Positions 37,801 through 48,802 of a stretch of DNA of 64,000 nt are shown piece after piece (position 1 is the stretch's first letter; every line of letters starts with the position of its first letter). The DNA is from Littorina saxatilis (taxonomy: Eukaryota; Mollusca; Gastropoda; Littorinimorpha; Littorinidae). The DNA is taken from the NCBI RefSeq assembly GCF_037325665.1, contig NC_090255.1, positions 31,024,950 to 31,088,949 on the forward strand, in the 5' to 3' direction. The notes under the pieces were generated by a model. It saw only the letters and a list, made by a program, of their open reading frames with translations, was not told the origin of the DNA and did no database searches. A program made the position numbers and the translations under genes.

Positions 37801-40800
37801 GTCATAGTTTTGGGAGGCTGTTTGATATAGAGAGTAAAAAACAACAGTCTACAGTTATGAGTGTTGCTTAGGCCACAAAAAAAAAATAGGTCTGTTTACG
37901 GTAACCCGACCGACCCTATTTTTTTCGCGCGACCCTAGACTTTTTTTTGGCATTTGGGGGGGGGGGGGGGGGGGAAATCTTGTTTTTTTTGCAAAATAAC
38001 GTAAAAATATGGGGTTTTTTGGGGGGAAAAAAATTCCGACCTACCGACCCTATTTTTTTGGCCTATGTTACCGTAAACAGACCTTTTTTTTTGGCCTTAT
38101 GAAGAGGGCAATTTAGGACGTTTTTTCCTTAATTCTTGGCATGCCCGTTGCTAGCAGTTTTGTTTGTGCATGAATATCATTAAGATTTATGTGATTATTA
38201 ATTCATCATAAGGAAGTCTTGAATTTGATGATAAAAGTTTATCAGGCTGTTAAAAGATAAGTTTTGGCATCAAATATTTTATTAATTTAATTTAGAACCT
38301 AACTGATTCGAATGATTTTTTATTAGTTCAAATGTTTTGTCAGAGACAAATATCAAGGTCTGCAGTTTAAGTTCTTTCAGGAAACTTTTAATTCCTTGTG
38401 TTTTATCTGGATCATCTAAATTCATTTCCTGTTACCGTTTACTTCATTAGGCCCCCCCCCAAAAAAAAAAGTCTGTTTACGGTAACATAGGGTGAAAAAA
38501 TAGGGTCGGTAGGTCGGCTTTTTTTTTTTTTTTTTTTTTTTTTGTTTTTCCATTTTTTTTTCTTTTTTTTTTCTCCCCTCTCTATGATGTTTCACAGTTC
38601 ATTTCTTCTCATCAATCCCTGTTTTTGCCCAACATAACTATAAACAGTACTTTGAGCTTACCTCCCTTCTGTCGTCTGGTGTTTGAGCGCAAACAGCTCT
38701 ATTTTGGATGCGTTTTTTTTTGTTTGTTTTTTCAGACGATCCAAAAAAAGATTAGGGTCGGGCCTAAAAACTAGGGTCGGTCGGGTTACCGTAAACAGAC
38801 CTTCTTTTTTTTTTGGCCTTAGACGAGTATTTAAGATGAAAGCTTTTCCGTTTAACTCGGTAGGTTTAATATAAATGTAAAATTTTCTTCTTTTATTTTG
38901 ATAACTTGATGATGTGATAGCAGGTCTGTAATTGAACATTCACAAGGATGTGCATATGTTTGTCAACATGTACGAGTTCCTAAAGTACTAGTTTTCTGTG
39001 CAAGCTGATTCACTGCACACGGACATCACAGGTAGGTCTTGTAAGAAAATAAATTTAAAAAAAGAGAAAAACAGGTGTTTGAACTCTGAAGTGAACTGGA
39101 AAGATAAAAAAAAAAAAAGTCCTCAGCTTAATCAAATTCCTTTGTGTGTTAATAACTGAGTCTTTTTTGATTTGTTGATTGGTTGTCATAAGTGTAAGGG
39201 TAGTTTCAGAGTTTTGTGCACAGTGATTATTATAAGAGACAAGACCCCTGCCCTCCTCTGTACCCCCCGCGGGTTAGGGGGGAGTCCCATATTGGTTGGG
39301 ACGAGAAAGAATTTACCCGATGCTACCCAGCATGTCGTAAGAGGCGACTAACGGTTCTGTTTCTCCTTTTACCCTTGTTAAGTGTTTCTTGTATAGAATA
39401 TAGTCAATGTTTGTAAAGATTTTAGTCAAGCAGTATGTAAGAAATGTTAAGTCCTTTGTACTGGAAACTTGCATTCTCCCAGTGAGGTCATATATTGTAC
39501 TACGTTGCAAGCCCCTGGAGCAATTTTTTTATTAGTGCTTTTGTGAACAAGAAACAATTAACAAGTGGCTCTATCCCATCTCCCCCCTTTCCCCGTCGCG
39601 ATATAACCTTGAATGGTTGAAAACGACGTTAAACACCAAATAAAGAAAGAAAGAAAGTCCTCCTCTGTCAGAATTTGCAGCATAGTTGACCACTCGTAAC
39701 GTTCACTTCTTTCCCTCACTTACCTCACACGCTCTTTGCTCTCACTGACTGAGACATGAAAGTTTATTGAAAAAGTATCTCTTAACATGCTTGGCATGAT
39801 GAAATAACTTGTAAACTATCTTTTCAAATACATATTGTTATATGAAGTCTTATATCGCGCGCGTATCTCCAGACTCGGACTCAAGGCGCAGGGATCTATT
39901 TATGCCGTGTGAGATGGAATTTTTTACACAATACATCACGCATTCACATCGACCAGCAGATCGCAGCCATTTCGGCGCATATCCTACTTTTCACGGCCTA
40001 TTATTCCAAGTCACACGGGTATTTTGGTGGACATTTTTTTATCTATGCCTATACAATTTTGCCAGGAAAGACCCTTTTGTCAATCGTGGGATCTTTAACG
40101 TGCACACCCCAATGTAGTGTACACGAAGGGACCTCGGTTTTTCGTCTCATCCGAAAGACTAGCACTTGAACCCACCACCTAGGTTAGAAAAGGAGGGGAG
40201 AAAATTGCTAACGCCCTGACCCAGGGTCGAACTCGCAACCTCTCACTTTCGAGCGCAAGTGCGTTACCACTCGGCCACCCAGTCCTTACACAAACACAGT
40301 GGGGCCATTTTTTTGTCTCAAAATTCCCATAGTCTTCTCAGATGTCACCGCTTTGTCTTTTCATGACTTCTTTTATTTATTTGTGTCTGTCTCATTGTGC
40401 ATGATTTTGTAAACTGCCATATGTACAATGTATGTGTGTGTTTTCAGGGTGGCCAGGGGGGTGCAAGCCCACAGGTACAGAACCGCCTGGACGAGTTGGA
40501 GAAGGAGAACAAAGATCTGAAAAAAGGTAGTTTTATCTTCCACAATTCCGAGAGGAATTAGGTCACATGAGAGCGATCGCGAGAAATCGTCATAGACCGT
40601 GTGCTTTCGTCAAGTGTAGACTTTCTTGTCTGTCGTTCTAATCTTTTCTCTTCGGTAACTAGCATACTAGATTACAGAGGGATAGTCTGATGTTGATCCA
40701 TATAAATTCTTTATGTGTGTTTTCTTCAGAATTATTTACTTTTTAGAGAAATGTTAATCCAGTACATGTACTTTCGTTTGCACTTGTTTTACTGTTTAGT

Positions 40801-43800
40801 GAAAAATAAAATTTGTTGTGGGGTGTGAATGACTGCTGTCAGATTTCTGGGTCACACCGCTGTTTTAACAGCCCCCCAAACCCACCACCCTTTAAAATAT
40901 AACGCTATGGCAAAGGTGAGTCATTTGAGCGTTTCCATTTCTTGTTCACAGTCACAAATGACCTGAAGGCCCTGGTACAGAAACTGGAGAGCAGAGTCGT
41001 TGCACTAGAGGGTGGTAAAGGCAAAGGTGGTGCACCTGCCTCCAAAGCTGCAGCGAATGATGATGACGACGACTTTGACCTGTTTGGTGATGATGATGAA
41101 GAGGTAGGAATGATGGTCTGAGTTGTACTTGCATGATTCATGATAATGATGATGATGACTTTGACCTGTTTGGTGATGATGATGAGGAGGTAGGAATGAT
41201 GGTCTGAGTTGTACTCGCATGATTCATGATTGATGATGACGACTTTGACCTGTTTGGTGATGATGATGAGGAGGTAGGAATGATGGTCTGAGTTGTATTT
41301 GCATGATTCATGATAATGATGACGACGGCTTTGATCTGTTTGGTGATGATGATGAAGTGGTAAGTGTGAAGGTCTGAGTTGTCTGAGTAGTTTTCAATCC
41401 AACTTTTAACATGCCATTATTTCTGGTATTTTCAGCTTTTTTACCAGTGAAAATAATCCACAAAAGTTGCCAGATAATGCAATCATAATCCACAAGTTAC
41501 CAGATAACGCAATCACTGAGAACATGATGTTTGGGAAATCAACTTTTTTAAGTGTTATGGACTGTGAATTTGGCCCCCCCCCCCCCCCCCCCAAATTAAA
41601 ATCAGTATATTGGTAATGGATTGTCTGGGAGTCTAGTGCAGTGTAAGACCTCCAAATATCAGAGAAAATCAGGTCTGAAAAAAGAGGAAGTCTGAAAATG
41701 GGAGTACATTTACAGACACTTTAAACTGAATAAGCGAGGTCTGAAAAAGGGGGGAGTCTGACATCACGGAGTCTTAATCGGGCGGTTCTTCTGTAGTAGA
41801 GTTGACGGTAACTGGTTTTTCCTGTTTCAGGATCAGAAGATGAAGGAGGAAAGGAAGGCGAAGATGATCGCCGACTACACAGCCAAAAAATCTAAGAGTG
41901 AGTCCTTTGCAGTATAGTCACACTCCATAAATAGCTCTGTCGGGTTTGTTTGAGTTGTGAAAGAGTGAATAATTTCTTGCTTTAAGTTTAATTGTCAAAC
42001 TGTCCAAACATGCTCCTCGTCCACCTGATTCAGACACACCCCTTGCTAGTGACTGGCCTGTGTCATGTGGACACACCCCTCACTAGTGACTGGCCTGTGT
42101 CATGTGGGCACACCCCTCGCTAGTGACTGGCCTGTGTCATGTGGGCACACCCCTCGCTAGTGACTGGCCTGTGTCATGTGGACACACCCCTCGCTAGTGA
42201 CTGGCCTGTGTCATTTGGGCACACCCCTCGCTAGTGACTGGCCTGTGTCATGTGGACACACCCCTCGTTAGTGACTGGCCTGTGTCATGTGGACACACCC
42301 CTCGCTAGTGACTGGCCTGTGTCATGTGGACACACCCCTCGCTAGTGACTGGCCTGTGTCATATGGACACACCCCTCGCTAGTGACTGGCCTGTGTCATG
42401 TGGACACACCCCTCGCTAGTGACTGGCCTGTGTCATGTGGACACACCCCTCGCTAGTGACTGGCCTATAATAATGTGTGGCAAATTTTGAATAACAAAAT
42501 AAAACAAGAAGGGCAAAGCCCATACGACTCACATGCTTTACACATTTTTCCTACCAAAATACATGTGACCTTGACCTTGGGTCAAGGTCATGCAACACAA
42601 AGCTGTTAATTCAAGACATAGGAAGTACAATGGTGCTTATTGGCTCTTTCTACCATGAGATATGGTCACTTTTAGTGGTTCACTACCTTATTTTGGTCAC
42701 ATTTCATAAGGGTCAAAGTGACCTTGACCTTGATCATATGTGACCAAATGTGTCTCATGATGAAAGCATAACATGTGCCCCACATAATTTTTAAGTTTGA
42801 AACAGTTATCTTCCATAGTTCAGGGTCAAGGTCACTTCAAAATATGTATACAATCCAACTTTGAAGAGCTCCTGTGACCTTGACCTTGAAGCAAGGTAAA
42901 CCAAACTGGTATCAAAAGATGGGGCTTACTTTGCCCTATATATCATATATAGGTGAGGTATTCAATCTCAAAAACTTCAGAGAAAATGTGAAAAATGTGA
43001 AAAATAGCTGGTTTTAAGGCAACATTTATGGCCCCTGCGACCTTGACCTTGAAGCAAGGTCAAGATGCTATGTATGGTTTTTGGGGCCTTGTCATCATAC
43101 ACCATCTTGCCAAATTTGGTACTGATAGACTGAATAGTGTCCAAGAAATATCCAACGTTAAAGTTTTCCGGACGGACGGACGGACGGACGGACGGACGAC
43201 TCGGGTGAGTACATAGACTCACTTTTGCTACGCATGTGAGTCAAAAAAGCAAGCGAAGTCACTCTTTCATGACCCATACACATATCCAAGCATTGTCTTT
43301 AAAAAAAAAGGGTGGGGGGCTTGAAATACGGGATCTACTGTAAGAGTTTGTATCATGTATTCAAATATGTATTATGAAGTGTCATTATACGATTGGGGGG
43401 GGGGGGGGGGGGTAACACGTCGGCCTCCTAATCGATAGGTTGTGAGTTTGAATCCCTGTCGCTGCCGCCTGGTGGATTAAGAGTGGAGATTTTTCCGATC
43501 TCCCAGGTCAACTTATGTGCAGACCCGCTAGTGACTTAACCCTCTTCGTGTTTACATGCAAGCACAAGACCAAGTGTGCACGGAAAAGATCCTGTAATCC
43601 ATGTCTGAGTTCGGTGGGTTATAGAAACACGAAAATACCCAGCATGCCTCCCCCGAAATCGGCGTATGCTGCGAATGGCGGGGTAAAAACGGTCATACAC
43701 GTAAAAACCCACTTGTGCTAAAAACATGAGTGAACGTGGGAGTCTAAGCCCATGAACGAAGAAGAAGAAGTCTACATGTACCTCCCTGTTAAGACTTTAT

Positions 43801-46800
43801 TTTCTCAGAGTTTTGTAGGTTTCGCTGCATCTATTATTATACATTCCATTAATTAACCTTTCTTTGTGTTTTGATTCTTTATTCTCACATTTCTCTGCAA
43901 TGATTTTGTGTGTGTGTGTGCTGTTTTTGACTGTGCTTACTTGTCTCGTTGCTATGTTAGTTTAAGTTGCATTTCTGTGTGTGGTTTTAATGTTTTATTG
44001 TATTAGAATTGTAAAGCCTGTGGAGCAGTTATCAGGACTTGCTCTATGTTTTATTATTATCATTATTATTATTATTATTATGATTGCTTTGCAGAACCAG
44101 CATTGATCGCCAAGTCTTCAGTGGTCCTGGACATCAAGCCGTGGGATGACGAAACAGACATGAAGGAAATGGAGAGACTTGTCCGCAGTATACAGAAAGA
44201 CGGCCTGGTGTGGGGTGCAGGTGGGTGCTCCCTCGATATGTTTGTGTGTGTGCGTGCTTGCTTAAACGTGCGAGTTTGTATGAATGTTTGTATAAAAGGT
44301 GGATGTTAAATAGTGTGTTTTAGCCAAGCTGCAGGTTGTTGCGTAGGGCTGAAGGTTAGTATAAAAGGTGGATGTTAAATAGTGTGTTTTAGCCAAGCTG
44401 CAGGTTGCGTAGGGCTGGATGTTAGTATAAAAGGTGGATGTTAAATAGTGTGTTTTAGCCAAGCTGCAGGTTGCGTAGGGCTGAAGGTTAGTATAAAAGG
44501 TGGATGTTAAATAGTGTGTTTTAACCAAGCTGCAGGTTGCGTAGGGCTGAAGGTTAGTATAAAAGGTGGATGTTAAATAGTGTGTTTTAGCCAAGCTGCA
44601 GGTTGCGTAGGGCTGGATGTTTGTATAAAAGGTTGTTTATTGTGTGTTTTAGCCAAGCTGCAGGAGGTTGCGTACGGCCTGAAGAAACTCACCATCATCT
44701 GTATTGTTGAGGACGAAAAGATCGGCGTGGAGGACTTGCGCGAAGAAATCGAACAGTTTGAAGACTTGGTCTGTATTACACCTCATCCAGTCTGTATTGC
44801 ATCTCATCCAGTCTGTATTGCATCTCATCCAGTCTGTATTGCATCTCATCCAGTCTGTATTGCATCTCATCCAGTCTGTATTGCATCTCATCCAGTCTGT
44901 ATTGCATCTCATCCAGTCTGTATTGCATCTTGTGCTGTTTGTTTCGCTTTCACACGGATCTACACACTGAGACACAAACACGCTCGTTCTTTGCGTCCAT
45001 ATTCCAGTGTGGATGTCTTATTACCTCTGTTGTTTGCAGTTACTATGTTAACAAGCATGTTTGTCTCTTGCACTGAAGGTTCAGGAGTTTGAAGACCTGG
45101 TCTGTATTAGGCCACAAAAAAAAATTGTCTGTTTAGGGTAACCCGACCGACCCTATCGATTTGGCGCCGACCCAAAAACTTTTTTTTGATTTCAAAAAAA
45201 AAAGAGGTAAAAATGCTAAAAAGAGACATTTGGCGTTTCTTTCTCTCCCTTTCTCTCTGTTTTATTTATACGTTAGTTTTGAAACATGTATTCATCAAAT
45301 ATAAGAAGTGAATGTTCAGCCAACATTTACAACAAAAAAAAAAACAAAAAAAAAACCTACCTACCTACCGACCCTACTTTTTTTGGTCATGTTACCCTAA
45401 ACAGACAATTTTTTTTTTGGCCTTAGATTTCCTTCTGTCTGTTTCCTTTTTTAGTTTTCACACACAAAATGACATTGATCAATACGCAGTGACACAAACA
45501 CGCTCGTTCTTTGCGTCCTTATTCCAGTGTGGATGTCTTATTGAATTACATATTCTTACCCAACTCACATGGATAGCAATAACCTCGTTCAGTTGCTAAG
45601 ACATTGAAGCACTCTTACATGGTAACATGGGGAGATAACTCTAAAACAAAAACCACATGCCATATAAGGCACGGTCCATGGTGGGTATCTCCCCTACTGG
45701 TGTACCGCGCATGCGCAGGATGTATACCGGTGACACTCATTCCTTTTCTTTCAACCCATGTTGCATGACGTGTTTTGAGGTGCTCAGGCTTTTTCTTAAG
45801 CCATCGGCCTATCTCTCAGGGAAGGCCATCGAATCTTGGTAACATATCAACAACCTTCTGTACTTCTTCAGGAATTGGTGAGAGCGTTTCTTTTTTTGTA
45901 TAACGGGAAGATTGCTTAGCGTTTTTGAAGGTTTTGCCACTTGTCTTTTGAACATTTGTCCACCATTCTTGACTTTCAAAATGGCCGATATCCTAGACAT
46001 AAAGAGAAACTAAGAGCTTTGCCAAGCAGACTCGTTCACCTGGTTCTCAGTTGGGCAAAACGGTTAAAGCTGGCGCTAAACCACGAACTTCTTCTACTAC
46101 TCATAGCTCTCATAGTTCTAAAGTTCCTTAGCGAAAAGCCATCTTTAGATTGGGACTTTACCCTGATACGCAGCTTTCTATTCTATGTTGATAGATAACG
46201 CTTCTCCCTCAGTTGTCTTTTCGGCTTCGGTTAATAACCTCAGCTGTTACAACCATAATGAAGTTAAGCAAGGGTATCTTCTTGCCTTTTTTTGTCATTG
46301 TTTATTCTGAGGTTCAGGGAATGTTAACTGCTGATTGTAAACAAATAGCAAGTTAGGCTTCTCTGCTGCTCCCTTCAGGAGTAGGTAACGCACTGTCGCT
46401 CGCAGGTTCGTTCCGAATCTTCTGCAATCATTACGATTACCAACGTTGTTGCAGAGGCGACAGATGTGTTTAGTTCGACGTCAGGTTTCCTGTCAATGAA
46501 CTTTTGTCTGCCTGTCAGACATCAGCACCCACCGCCCAGTCCTTTCGGCGCTTTAGCGTCGCGGGCGGTGTTTTTGCGCTCTTGCACAGGTTCTTTAGAG
46601 CCTTCTGCAACCATTACGTCTGCCGACGTTGTTGGAGATCTAACAGTGGTGTTGGACTTGTCGTCAGATGTTTCTTTCGACAAATTTTTGTCTGATTTTC
46701 AGGCAACAGCACCTCCTGGTCCTCTCAGCGCTTACGCGTCGGCAGGAGGTGTTCTTGGCGAAGCGCGCAAACCTGCGGCAACGGTTTCCGCTTTAGCGGA

Positions 46801-47960
46801 AGTGCATACCAGCCAAAAGGTTCATTCCTCATGTCAGCCTTATGCCCTACTGGGGTACGGGTTGGGGTGTGAAGAGCATGTGTCCGCTACTTCCGGTAGT
46901 AGAACAACAGGATCTTCCGGTTGCCATTCTATGGGGCCGGTTGGTGCTGATGCTTACCAATCCACTGCTGGTTCCGCTTCCGCTTCTGCGGCTGTGGCTT
47001 CCGGTGGCAGGATGGTATTGCCTTCTGCCGCTAACACTTCGGTGTTGGTAGTTGGCACTCATCAGCCTTCGGCTTCCGGTTCCGCTTCTGCGGTTTCCGC
47101 TGCTGTTACACAGGCTGCATCCACTTCCTCTTCCAGTCTTTCAGCTGGCATGAGGCAGGTGGATGGGGGATCTGTTCACGGAGTTCCGGCTTCCGGGAGT
47201 TTTTTCCCAACCTTTTCCGGTTTCGGCAGATGTTGCCTCAGCGGGATTGGTTTCCGGTTCTCATCCTTTCCAAGATCGTTGGAATACTACTGAACAGGAT
47301 AATGAGGATATGGAAGATGAAGCTTCTGAGGCAGATGGGGATGGCTCTTTTCGACTAAGTTGCCATCTTTGTTGGCACTAGCAGCAGAGGTTACTACACA
47401 CTATTTCCCTGAAGGGGTAGCAGTAGCATCGTCATCTGCCGTTACTCCACCATCAGCTTTGGCTGATTTTGCTCCTTCTCAGGAACAATCTGCGAACTTT
47501 AAGTTTTTAGAGTGTTTGAAGATTTATGCAAACTTTGTTTGATGTGCATAAAGTCCAACACAATATCCTCTTGTGTGCCATGCACGTCTGAATATGTCTT
47601 TGCCAGCCATATAAAAGGTGTGTGTTCAGTTGTTGAAGCAAGAATTGATGCTAGCTTCTCTGTCATTAGATGATAGCAGTAAGGGCAAAACGTATTTGTT
47701 CATTTGTTGTGAAATATGTCTGTCTATGAAGGATTGGTGCTTCACATGAAAGTGTAGAGTTCATGGTTGCAATGAAAAACTCAAAAAGTAGTTATCGTAG
47801 ACAGCCATCTGACCCATTACAATTAACACAATCATGTTCATCATAGATTGGACACACACAGGTTTTTTTTATAAAGGTAGAGCTGTTTTAATAAAAGAAT
47901 TCTGTTGTTGATTTGTTTCAGGTACAAAGTGTCGACATAGCTGCCTTCAACAAGATCTAA
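34844..47960 (+). CDS. EEF1D: Elongation factor 1-delta, eight coding exons, complete
   Basis: EEF1D is a subunit of the eEF1B complex that recharges eEF1A with GTP during translation. Exons are 34844-34957, 37036-37107, 40448-40526, 40952-41103, 41831-41897, 44095-44220, 44653-44768 and 47922-47960, giving 765 nt and 254 aa with all phases consistent. Residues about 70-108 form a leucine zipper ([15 protein letters not shown] onward). Residues 125-140 are the acidic [16 protein letters not shown] segment typical of the eEF1B acidic region. The exchange domain runs from [19 protein letters not shown] through DGLVWGAAKL and YGLKKL to the invariant end [12 protein letters not shown]. This model is the short housekeeping isoform. 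Three of its splice junctions lie in tandem duplications: the exon 4 donor, exon 7 acceptor and exon 7 donor. The exon 7 donor (TTG|GTCTGT) is weak. Confidence 0.95.
35041..35338. mobile_element. Element I-a, complete copy, EEF1D intron 1
   Basis: The ends TAGGCC(A)n and (T)nAGGCCTTA flank GGTGTGGTTACGGTAAC inverted repeats. It is a non-coding MITE-like element. Confidence 0.88.
35339..37035. other. EEF1D intron 1, remainder
   Basis: Mostly unique AT-rich sequence. A (G)18 run lies at 36367-36384. A paired stretch at 35960-36120 repeats TCTCGC/CGAGAGC motifs (GTCTCGCGAGAGCTG is palindromic). No exon. Confidence 0.4.
37868..38099. mobile_element. Element I-b, EEF1D intron 2
   Basis: It is a short version with an internal G-run (37956-37973) and TTAGGCC / GGCCTTA ends. 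Confidence 0.85.
38447..38821. mobile_element. Element I-b, EEF1D intron 2, second copy
   Basis: The interior is the reverse of the 31023-31402 copy. The ends are TTAGGCC / GGCCTTA. Confidence 0.87.
39265..39655 (+). mobile_element. SINE-G copy in EEF1D intron 2
   Basis: It is flanked by CCTCCTCTGT on both sides. It carries a small extra segment (AGTCCCATATTGGTTGGGAC) just inside the head that the other copies lack. Confidence 0.9.
39840..40288 (-). mobile_element. SINE-E copy in EEF1D intron 2
   Basis: It is near full length; the head at the right reads GGCCACCCAGTCCTT on plus. It ends about 160 bp before exon 3. Confidence 0.88.
41104..41365 (+). repeat. Three extra copies of the EEF1D exon 4 end and donor
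   Basis: After the true donor at 41104, the last roughly 40 nt of exon 4 ([10 protein letters not shown] codons) plus the first roughly 45 nt of intron recur. Further donors fall at 41190, 41274 and 41360, with periods of 86, 84 and 86 bp. The last copy ends GTG|GTAAGT, a better consensus donor than the true GAG|GTAGGA. Read-through past the true donor meets TGA in the first copy. Confidence 0.95.
41632..41803. mobile_element. Element L copy, EEF1D intron 4
   Basis: GCAGTGTAAGACCTCCAAAT to GGGCGGTTCTTCTGTAG has the family's AGACCTCC / TCTGAAAAAGGGG structure. It ends about 25 bp before exon 5. Confidence 0.6.
42036..42470 (+). repeat. 37-bp minisatellite, about 11 units, in EEF1D intron 5
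   Basis: The unit contains GACACACCCCTCGCTAGTGA followed by CTGGCCTGTGTCATGTG. Copies differ mainly at one base (TGTGGACAC or TGTGGGCAC). It begins about 140 bp after exon 5. Confidence 0.95.
42503..43249 (+). mobile_element. Element J-b with ERR/SF-1-type half-sites, EEF1D intron 5
   Basis: It starts AACAAGAAGGGCAAAGCCCA, ends GCATGTGAGTCAAAAAA, and has a GGAC tetranucleotide run before the end. TGACCTTGACCTTG or TCAAGGTCA occurs in five clusters. It shares its start, the TCCAACGTTAA motif and its end design with element J. Confidence 0.88.
43413..43771 (+). mobile_element. SINE-B copy with its 5' end lost to a G-run
   Basis: It joins at GTAACACGTCGGCCTCCTAA directly after a run of G (43396-43412). 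It keeps the B-box and complete body. Confidence 0.88.
44286..44652 (+). repeat. Five 66-bp decoy copies of the EEF1D exon 7 acceptor
   Basis: The units contain GTGTGTTTTAG|CCAAGCTG and continue into an exon-7-like GCAGGTTGCGTAGGGCTG. AG dinucleotides fall at 44322-44323, 44391-44392, 44457-44458 and 44589-44590, with one copy changed to AA near 44524. The true acceptor is at 44651-44652. All copies share a 3-nt loss and a TAG relative to the real exon, so they are decoys rather than usable exons. Confidence 0.93.
44769..44925 (+). repeat. 21-bp tandem repeat starting at the EEF1D exon 7 donor
   Basis: The intron begins GTCTGTATTACACCTCATCC, and a 21-bp unit with the same GTCTGTATT core repeats eight times. 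The splice-donor hexamer is thus repeated in series. The tract is open in all three plus-strand frames for some distance, which produces spurious ORFs. Confidence 0.9.
45078..45107 (+). repeat. Detached second copy of the EEF1D exon 7 end and donor
   Basis: GAGTTTGAAGACCTGGTCTG at about 45087 repeats the exon 7 end (CAGTTTGAAGACTTGGTCTG) roughly 320 bp downstream of the original. An inverted-repeat element follows directly at 45107. Confidence 0.8.
45107..45425. mobile_element. Element I-b, EEF1D intron 7
   Basis: TTAGGCC / GGCCTTA ends with TGTCTGTTTAGGGTAAC, a variant of the usual TTACGGTAAC. It begins directly after the detached exon 7 copy. Confidence 0.85.
45640..47560 (+). mobile_element. 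Possible old retroelement remnant (DIRS/LTR-like), EEF1D intron 7
   Basis: A 1.9-kb stretch has non-host composition. It includes a long Ser/Ala/Gly-rich open region (46466-47293), unlike the surrounding intron, preceded by a GC-richer block. It may be the gag-side end of an old retroelement. No enzyme domain was recognised and it does not look whole. Family and age are uncertain. Confidence 0.25.
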
Positions 47961-47995
47961 CCTCCACCGTAAAATGGTTTGCTGTTTCACCAATG

Positions 47996-48001
47996 AATAA
48001 A
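47996..48001 (+). terminator. EEF1D: EEF1D polyadenylation signal AATAAA
   Basis: A canonical AATAAA lies 36 nt after the TAA stop. This implies a very short 3' UTR, as is usual for translation-factor genes. Confidence 0.75.
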
Positions 48002-48375
48002 GTTATTTGTATTCAAAAGATGTTCTTTCTGAGTGGTATGAGTAGTGTGTGTGTGTGTGTGTGTATTATCGAGATGTGAGTTTAGTGCCTGATTGTTAGC
48101 TACTCAGACTTAATTTTTCAAGCAGGAAGGGATTAGAAAAAAAATTCAATTTTAGCTTCTGCCTTGCTCTCGCAGGCATCAGGCATAGAAACACTGATAC
48201 AGACACCAGCAGGCACACAACGTTTTGCCCTTATTCTTCGGGTGTAGATTCCTTTCTTCGTCTTTCATTCTCTTGTAGTCCATACACACTGCACAATCCA
48301 TGTACAATAATCCCTTATGAGCGTACAGAAATCCTTTGAAGAATATATACCGAGCAACAAAAGAAACCGGAATTA

Positions 48376-48424
48376 TTTTTCGATAAAAGGGGCGCCTTAC
48401 CACTAGGCCAACCGTGCCGGTGCA
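48376..48424 (-). mobile_element. SINE-D head-only fragment
   Basis: GGCGCCTTACCACTAGGCCA followed by ACCGTGCCGGT matches only the tRNA-like first 45 bp of SINE-D. Confidence 0.7.
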
Positions 48425-48566
48425 CATCTGAAGTCAACAAACAACATATGTAACACTTCATGTAACAAACGGAACACGCCAGTCATATCACATGAAAAAC
48501 ATTTTTATTTGTAACTCGCACCAATAATTTGAGAATTGTTGCATGTGCGCCTTTGTACATTTTTAC

Positions 48567-48802
48567 ACATTCAATGCTTACATGATTTTCACACACAGGC
48601 ATGTCCCTGGGACATTTATTTTAAACAGTTTTATGCAAAACAAACCCTTTTCATAACAATTGCCCATGAACTTAGTTCATTTTGACATTCAATGCTTACA
48701 TGATTTTCACAAACAGAGGCATGCCCCTGAGACATTTATTCTAAACAGTTTTATGCAAAACAAACCATTTTCATAACAATTGCACAGATCATTGTGTGAT
48801 CC
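48567..48802. repeat. Two-copy tandem duplication, about 118 bp
   Basis: Both copies start ACATTCAATGCTTACATGAT and end TTTTCATAACAATTG. They lie in the AT-rich intergenic stretch between EEF1D and the UBTF-like gene. Confidence 0.85.

Noticed and set aside
42036-42470. Possible CRISPR-like regular repeat
   Set aside because: Units follow one another with no unique spacers, in a eukaryotic intron. It is a minisatellite.
44262-45092. Repetitive open frames of 110-170 aa on both strands
   Set aside because: They arise from the 66-bp and 21-bp tandem repeats at EEF1D exon 7. Only the 44653-44768 part is real coding sequence.
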